From the NCBI GenBank assembly GCA_034440575.1, contig JAOTOL010001647.1:2850001-2914000 (forward strand): 64,000 nt of DNA. The letters run 5' to 3'. The notes under the pieces are model-generated. The model did not search any database and was not told the origin of the DNA. It saw only the letters and a program-made list of their open reading frames with translations. Positions 58,000-64,000 of this stretch are shown here, one piece after another. The translations under genes and the position numbers were made by a program. Numbering within the stretch: the first letter of the stretch is position 1; each line of letters begins with the position of its first letter. The DNA comes from Imbricaverruca yamaguchii. Taxonomy: Eukaryota > Arthropoda > Thecostraca > Neoverrucidae.

Positions 58000-58290
58000 C
58001 AGTTGACCCACCAGTTGGTCCCACCAGTCGGTGGGGTCACGAGTCACCAGTTGGCGGGGTCACATACCACCAGTTTGGCGGTGTCACATACCACCAGTGT
58101 TGGGTTATCTAGGCTTGTCCCATACCACCAGTTGGCGGCGTCACAGACCACCAGTTGGCGGGGTTATCTAGCTCATGTTCACAGACCACCAGTTGGCGGA
58201 GTCACAGACCACCAGTTGGCGGGGTCACGGGCCATCAGTTGGCGGGGTTATCTACACCAGTTGTTACAGACCACAGTTGGCGGGTAGTTG
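58000..58290. repeat. 23-bp minisatellite, about 12 degenerate copies
   Basis: The core accaccagttggcggggtca repeats with gap-ridden units. Some units already contain the segment ggttatctagctcatg that defines the next array, which shows how the two are related. Confidence 0.88.
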
Positions 58291-58299
58291 CGGGTTACA

Positions 58300-58690
58300 G
58301 CTTGTGGTCCCATACCACGTTGCTACGGCGGTAGTCGGAGATTGCTTAGCTCGTATGATGCACCACACTACAGCGGATAGTCGGGTTATCTAGCTCGTGT
58401 TACGTACCACGGCCTACGGCGGATAGTCGGGTTATCTAGCTCATGTTACATACCACGGCCTACGGCGGATAGTCGGGTTATCTAGCTCATGCTACATACC
58501 ACGGCCTACGGCGGGTAGTCGGGTTATCTGGCTCGTGTGACGTACCACGGCCTACGGCGGATAGTCGGGTTATCTAACTTGCGTAATGTACCACGGCCTA
58601 AGGTGGATAGTCGGGTTGTCTAGCTCGTGTGACGTACCAAGGCCCTGCGGCGGATAGTTGGGTTACCTAACCCATGCGACATACCAGGGC
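58300..58690. repeat. 46-bp minisatellite, about 8 copies
   Basis: tcgggttatc recurs at 58381 and 58427 and onward at 46-bp steps, with tagctcatgttacataccac and ggcctacggcggatag parts. The unit appears to be a dimer of the preceding 23-bp unit type (ataccac and cggcgg shared). Confidence 0.93.
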
Positions 58691-58899
58691 TTTTGGCGGT
58701 TGCATCACAAAACGACCAGCACCGCCGTGGCTGTCTTCTTATAGAAAAGGTTCAGGGATGGCCACGCCACACCCAATGAGGTAGGCCTGGGTTGCGTTAA
58801 ACTATTAGAGAACCCCGTTTGCGCTACACGGAGAGAAGTCCGTCGAGCGGGGAGGGAGAGGGTCCAATGTTATATTTTCCGACTCAACTGTTCATGGCC
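58691..58899. other. Unique spacer
   Basis: Nothing is recognised. Confidence 0.5.
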
Positions 58900-58985
58900 A
58901 AAGTTAGAGGGATGTAACATTACTGATTGCTCACATAAATAATAGTGAGGCTCGAATCCTCCCTAAGTATACAGCGTCACGCACA
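58900..58985 (+). mobile_element. Possible tRNA-like or SINE remnant
   Basis: An A-box-like tggccaaagttagaggg (about 58896-58912) and a B-box-like ggctcgaatcctccc (about 58950-58964) lie at tRNA-like spacing. The stems are poor and no poly(A)-like tail or target-site duplication is evident. Confidence 0.28.
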
Positions 58986-61920
58986 TGCGTACCACTCAGT
59001 AGCAGGATGGTTCAGCACGCACCATGAAGTAACTCTGTTTGAAATATCAATGAGGAGGATGATTGCCATTAACATCTGAGAAACGAAAGAGGGTGAAGGA
59101 AAACATTCCGGACTGGTGAAGGTACGAGAACCGTTCTATCAAGAAGTAGACAGGTCGCAGCTCAATGTCGTCCGGGGGCAATCGAAATGACCTCGCCAGG
59201 ATTGAGCAACTTGGAAACCTGTTGGAGCTAGAGCTGTACCAGAAGTTGTTTAACATGGCAAAGATCATTCGCCTTTAGTTGTTGATGTGTATTCCGTTTT
59301 ATTTTGTTGCCTGAACTAGGCGACTACAATATGGGATACTTATGCAGGTTAATGAACTCGGTGAAACATGCGGCAGCTGTCTTTCAGATCGACCGAATGG
59401 ACCTCCATATAGGTGGATGATCTTCAGATAGGACGTGGTCTTCGGATTGGTGGACGGGTTCAACATCCACCAGCCGCCACAATAAGAACGCACGCGGTTT
59501 CCATGGGCTCCGATGTACGGGTTGAATTACTCGCCCTTCTACACACATATAAAACCTCCGTTTGAAGACGGTCTTGACTCTTGGGACTCTTATGTGCATT
59601 GCCATCCGTATCCTTCATTATACATGCCGGGTATCCTGAAAATGCAATGTACCGATGCCTTTGCACGTTTAATAATCCGGCACATTGCAGTAAGCCACAT
59701 TGCTTTCCAGAGAACACATTAGCTAGTGCGATAGTCAGGATGTTATGCGAATTGGATGCAGTGGTGCGCATTTTACAATGTTTCAGTATGTCTCTGTCGA
59801 AAGCCGGGACAATTAGCACAAGAACACAATATTTCACTGCCGGGAAGTGGGCCAATATCAGTTGACCACGGCAGTTGACCCACCAGACCACCCTCGGTGG
59901 CTACGTTGCCGACCTCAGTCATCTCGCCACCACCAACAACCTACTACAGACGATCGCTGGGGCGTTTCAACAGTACAAATACCACCCAACCAAAGTTCCC
60001 GCAAATCTCGGCAGGCCGGGTGCGAGTCGGCCCAACTAACCGCCCGAGACTCGCCCGCGACGATGAGGGGTGGAGGCGGTGACGTCAAAGCCAGATCACA
60101 CACACACACAAATATGGTCCGGGCGGATAGCGATAAGCCGTGATTGGTTCGACTGGACTATCGGCGCTCTAGATCCGACAGAAACGCCCGATCTGACCGA
60201 CGCACCCGGCATCCTGTCAATTATCGGGCATTCCGTCAGCGTTTCGATGAGAGGACTCTGATGAATGTTTTATCTGAAAATGAAATTTGACATTGGTTGA
60301 CAATTATTGTTTAATACTCAATAAAAAGCGTAGTGGCCGCAGTTCTGAACGCATGTAGTACAAATGGTTGGACGCAATACTTGATCAAGTGCACTACGAC
60401 GTACATTGCTTCTCTCTTCTGATTTGCCATTGGAGAGGCGATAGTCGAACAGGACACAGTCGCATCACTTCGACAGTGAAGCACGGAACAAAGTTAACCA
60501 TAACGTACCAACACCAGCAAGGGCGGGCGAGCCGTGTCTCTCGCTAATTTTGAGCTTCGGTGTCACTCACGAGCACGAACACCTCTGGTGACCCATGACA
60601 GGACTCACAACTTCAGACAACTTCCACTGCTCTGACGGTGGGATATCGCTCCCAGGCCGCTGAGTCCGACTGCACCAGGTCAGAGTTTGGGAATCTTCTA
60701 TAGCTTAACTTTGGTAGATCCAGCAGCATAGGCGAAACGTGAAGTGGCATCGCCATCCCGCGGGATGCTCTCGGAGGCGCAGAAGTTGCGGGTGGTGCGG
60801 GCTTCAAGGCCGCTAAATCGCTGGATGACTCAAACAAACAACCCAAGAGCCAAGCCGACCAGCCTATGGCGATTTAAGTCGAAGCTTGACATTCGAAGCG
60901 GTCAACTCGTGAATCGTTTCGGGAGATTGCATGATCGCCGAATCTTATGCCGGTTTCGCATTTTATATGCGAAGTATAATTTTTTAATGTGGATATTGTC
61001 GACAGATTTAACGTGCGACGCACTGCACACACATCACTTCATTCAAAATATTCTTCCCAGTGCAGATCTCTTTTCCAGTGCATGCCCAATATATCTTTTG
61101 ATTAAAAATAGCCGTGGGCATAATCCAAGTAAAAATTTGCGCACGGTTACCAATATCCTTCACCAAGCAGTAGATCACCACATTCCGTTTACGGTGGCTA
61201 TAATTCTGTTCCCCAATTTACGGAGAGTAAATCATGAAAAGAGCCTTCTGATTCTGGGTGAAGTGTTTCTTTAATTGGTGATTTGTAGCCTAATTTAACA
61301 CATTTATTTCCTGCACCATTAGCGTGCACCTTGTCAAGCATTATGCCAACCTTATTGGCACTAATAATAGACGTAGAACTGAGACGGTCCTGCGGCCCGA
61401 CTGCATATGACCGGGAACCGACAAAATGCTTCTTGGCGGTGTTTAACACCCACGGTTCGGGTACGTAACACGTGTGATGATGTCAGGCTTCAGATCAATT
61501 TGTGGAAAAACGAAGTCGGTCGCTTCCAGCATGGCTTTCATACGTCGCATGTGAGTAATGTCTATTCGCGTATGTTTGGTTAAGCAATTGACGTCAAACA
61601 AAAACACCGGGCACAAGTCGTGGCCAGGTTAGTGCAGCCTTAATTGCAAATAACAAGCGCGATGGCGTGATAAGCCACAACCTGAAGAGGCGGCATCCAG
61701 TTTTTCTCCGGCTCGGTGCGCGTTGATGGCCACCTCTTTGCATGGTGAGAAAGCTGAAGCTTCACTTAAGCAAATCCATGCAAAACTAGCCGCCACTCAG
61801 CGCGGCTGTTTTAATTGCAGCCCGCCGACAATGTGTCTGCACGCGACTTAGGCAACAGCCGCCTCCAGCCGCGGCTCCCTCCAGACGGCACTGCAGCGGC
61901 CGTCTCCACAGAGCATGCTC
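58986..61920. other. Long unique stretch, no gene recognised
   Basis: Notable only are a 37-codon plus frame ending at 59278 (see findings), a TGACGTCA at 60080-60087, a short CA run at about 60097-60110, and a 176-codon plus frame at 60744-61274 with no recognisable domain. Other ORFs are short and unassigned. Confidence 0.45.
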
Positions 61921-61924
61921 TCTC

Positions 61925-62001
61925 TCACACATACACATACATACACACACACACACACACAAATTTTGAATGAAAATTACAATATAATTATATGTATATT
62001 G

Positions 62002-62044
<43 letters not shown>

Positions 62045-62046
62045 AT
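61925..62046. repeat. CA, TA and TG microsatellites in mirror order
   Basis: (CA)n at 61927-61961, an AT-rich gap, (TA)n at 62003-62021 and (TG)n at 62022-62043. CA and TG tracts about 60 bases apart are complementary and could fold back. Confidence 0.93.
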
Positions 62047-63439
62047 ACAATTATAATTAATCCTTTTTAAAACTATATGCAACAGAAGATGATTCCATAT
62101 TGCATAATTGGCCGTGTTATGCAGGACGGAATTGCCAGTCAGCCTTCTTGAAAAAGCTGGTGAGATAGTTTAGTTGAAATTTCCCGTCAAAATTAAGGCA
62201 AGCCTTGTGTCCTGATTCTCACGCCTCCTAACCGCCAGATGGGCAGTTGCAGTTGTAGTTCCAGTTGCACGATGGTGATTGTGTCCATGCCAGTTATGTT
62301 CACCTGGTGCTCTTCGCCAGGACCGGTGCCCTCACAAACAAGGTCTGAGCCACTACCGAGAAGCTAAGTGCGTAATTAACACCAGTTCCATGTACGTATA
62401 GCACAGCAAGTGCAACATGAAGCAAGCATGCCATCGACAGTGGAGCTGGCGTTAGTCCTTGGTTTTGAATATCACGGACACTGATTCGAATCGGATCAGT
62501 GCATTGAAAATGTTTGACACTGTATTGCGAAATGCCGATTAAACTATGTCGATGTTGGTAACTTGTGATGCAACTATCCGACTGAAAAAATTATTCGCCT
62601 GAAGAGACCCCATGCAGCAATTTCGCACAACTAGTTCAATCGGTGTCAAAGAGGGGAATGGCACCCAGACAATGGACACAAATCATTTTGGGACAGGCCG
62701 TATTTGTTTTCAAGTTTCACCAGTTATTTTTTGTTTTTAAGACGATGATGGTATTCAGTTTTTTCTTAATCTCTAAATTACTTAAATAATTCAAAGCAGC
62801 ACCAAAGAGTCTCTCGTTTTGTTTTGTTTTTGTCAAGATATCTGTGACGTCACATATGTAGAGCCCAGCGGTGCTCGACTGTCGCCCATTATATATATTA
62901 TTTGGGACGCTGCCAGTTCGTAACAATCGCCATAGTTTTAGCTTGGATCACATGCGATCGTCAGGGGCAAATGCATGGAAGAAAACGACGCTATTATTGT
63001 TAGTGCCGATGTATACAAATGCAACTGCAAGTAAGCCAGAAGCAATGTTCCGACAAGATGAGGACGTCGTCGAGCGAATCCGCACGCCGAGACAGTCCGC
63101 TGATCTCTGCTAGTGGCCCCGCTTGCTGCGACGAACATTTCTATATATATGTACCATTAGTAGACAGGAGTACGAGTATTTTTTGATGGGCGTAGGCACG
63201 CCTAAGGACGAGGGGGAAATTGGAAACAGAGTACATTCCTCAGGAGTGTAAACATTGACGTTTTTCCCATCGAGGTTTAACTTGCAAACGGTGATTTTAT
63301 CTTCCATCTTTGTGAAAATTCCCGCAAAAGCATACTTTTTACCTATGCTTACACATCAGAAGCATGCTTTTTTTTACAAGCAATGGGAATTGTAATTTGT
63401 TAACATCCATCTTGTTGGAAAATGAAAAAAAAACTGGAT
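62047..63439. other. Unique AT-rich sequence, no gene recognised
   Basis: A TGACGTCA lies at 62845-62852. No ORF above 80 codons and no known family. Confidence 0.5.
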
Positions 63440-64000
63440 TGATGCATGGCCAGTGGGATGTAAACAAATGGCATTGTTAAATTATTTTACATCTGAATGG
63501 CAGTATATTATGACTAGAGGGTCACTGGGCTCTGTTCTAGGTCTACCTCTCATCATAACCTTTGTGAGCAACATTGGGGCAGGCCTGAGGTTTAGGGTGT
63601 TCAAATTGGATGATGCAATCAGACTGGTACGAGTTGCTGACAGCAGTGATCAATCTAGCAATATTCAACTAGACATGGATGATCTAAAAAAGTGGGCTAA
63701 TCAGTAGCGGATGTCTGTCAACTAACAAAAGTGTAAGGCTATGCATCTGGGGTCTGGAGGCGGGACATTCTGATATGCAATGGGGGGGGGGTAGGGAACT
63801 GGATGTCATTTAAGAAGAAAGATATTTAGGTGCGTTAGTTTCAAATGGCCTTAAACCAGACAAACAATATATCTCAACTAGGACCATGGCAATCAGAATG
63901 CTGGGAATCATTAACAGGAGTGTGAGGTACACGATCAAGGATGTCATGAAAAACTGCATTTAGCCTATATGTAACCCCACTTGGAATATTATGCACAGAT
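63440..64000 (+). mobile_element. CR1-like LINE remnant, cut by the window edge
   Basis: Plus frames read GSLGSVLGLPLIITFVSNIG (motif B region, normally G-V-P-Q-G-S-V-L-G-P), then FRVFKLDDAIRLVRVADSSD, where the active-site F-A-D-D-T is altered to K-L-D-D-A, and DMDDLKKWANQ up to stop at 63705-63707. Past the stop, changing frames give KCKAMHLGSGG, a KDLGALVSNGLKPDKQ-like block near 63830 and a MLGIINRSVRY block near 63905. These are the standard post-active-site blocks of CR1-group reverse transcriptases. It is unlike the 16.9 kb element. Stops, frameshifts and the altered active site show it is dead. The 5' side is truncated near 63440. Confidence 0.85.

Overview
This window is eukaryotic (metazoan) nuclear DNA, most likely from an invertebrate. 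The evidence is several decayed non-LTR retrotransposons, two tRNA-derived SINEs with intact target-site duplications, one intron-bounded exon of a poly(ADP-ribose) glycohydrolase-like gene, CpG-dense stretches, and no operon-like packing of genes. An arthropod, perhaps a crustacean, is a weak guess. It rests on a pseudogene at 12.7-13.2 kb whose family I recall mainly from arthropod genomes.

The dominant content is tandem repeats. About 26 distinct minisatellite arrays fill roughly a third of the window: 20-bp unit (31-562), 21-bp (1905-2475), 12-bp (3968-4130), 46-bp (4403-4735), 32-bp (4741-5095), 25-bp (5866-8184), 22-bp (8454-8650), 46-bp with a 609-bp higher-order repeat (22118-24033), 21-bp (24411-26075), hexamer (28370-28730), 30/33-bp (28995-29805), GAGT tetramer (30984-31551), 32-bp (32275-32850), 36-bp (33489-36715), 21-bp (38538-39240), G-rich 9/12-bp (39518-41040), 62-bp (41340-41690), 27-bp (42064-43070), 23-bp then 21-bp (47268-48000), GGAC tetramer (49016-50655), 57-bp (54846-56071), and 23-bp grading into 46-bp (58000-58690). 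Five TA/CA microsatellites are also present. Many arrays have unit lengths divisible by 3 and so give very long open frames, often on both strands. These are repeat artefacts, not proteins.

Mobile elements: SINE A (781-961, minus) and SINE B (5654-5818, plus), each with A and B boxes and target-site duplications; three weaker tRNA-like remnants (3.8, 56.4 and 58.9 kb); a nearly full-length but frameshifted APE-type LINE (16903 to about 20440 or beyond, minus) and a second, older relative just downstream (about 16180-16675, minus); a LINE remnant with an RNase H domain (about 53115-54037, plus); a CR1-like LINE remnant cut by the window edge (about 63440-64000, plus); and an unnamed dispersed repeat in three copies and both orientations between 12.37 and 14.54 kb.

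Host genes are nearly absent. The best is one exon of a PARG-like gene (21253-21394, minus). Two very short ORFs with signal-peptide-like starts (46121-46240 plus, 46570-46743 minus) are listed with low confidence. The genes do not form a pathway here. The window reads as a repeat-rich intergenic or intronic landscape in which minisatellites arise and expand repeatedly among old transposon debris.
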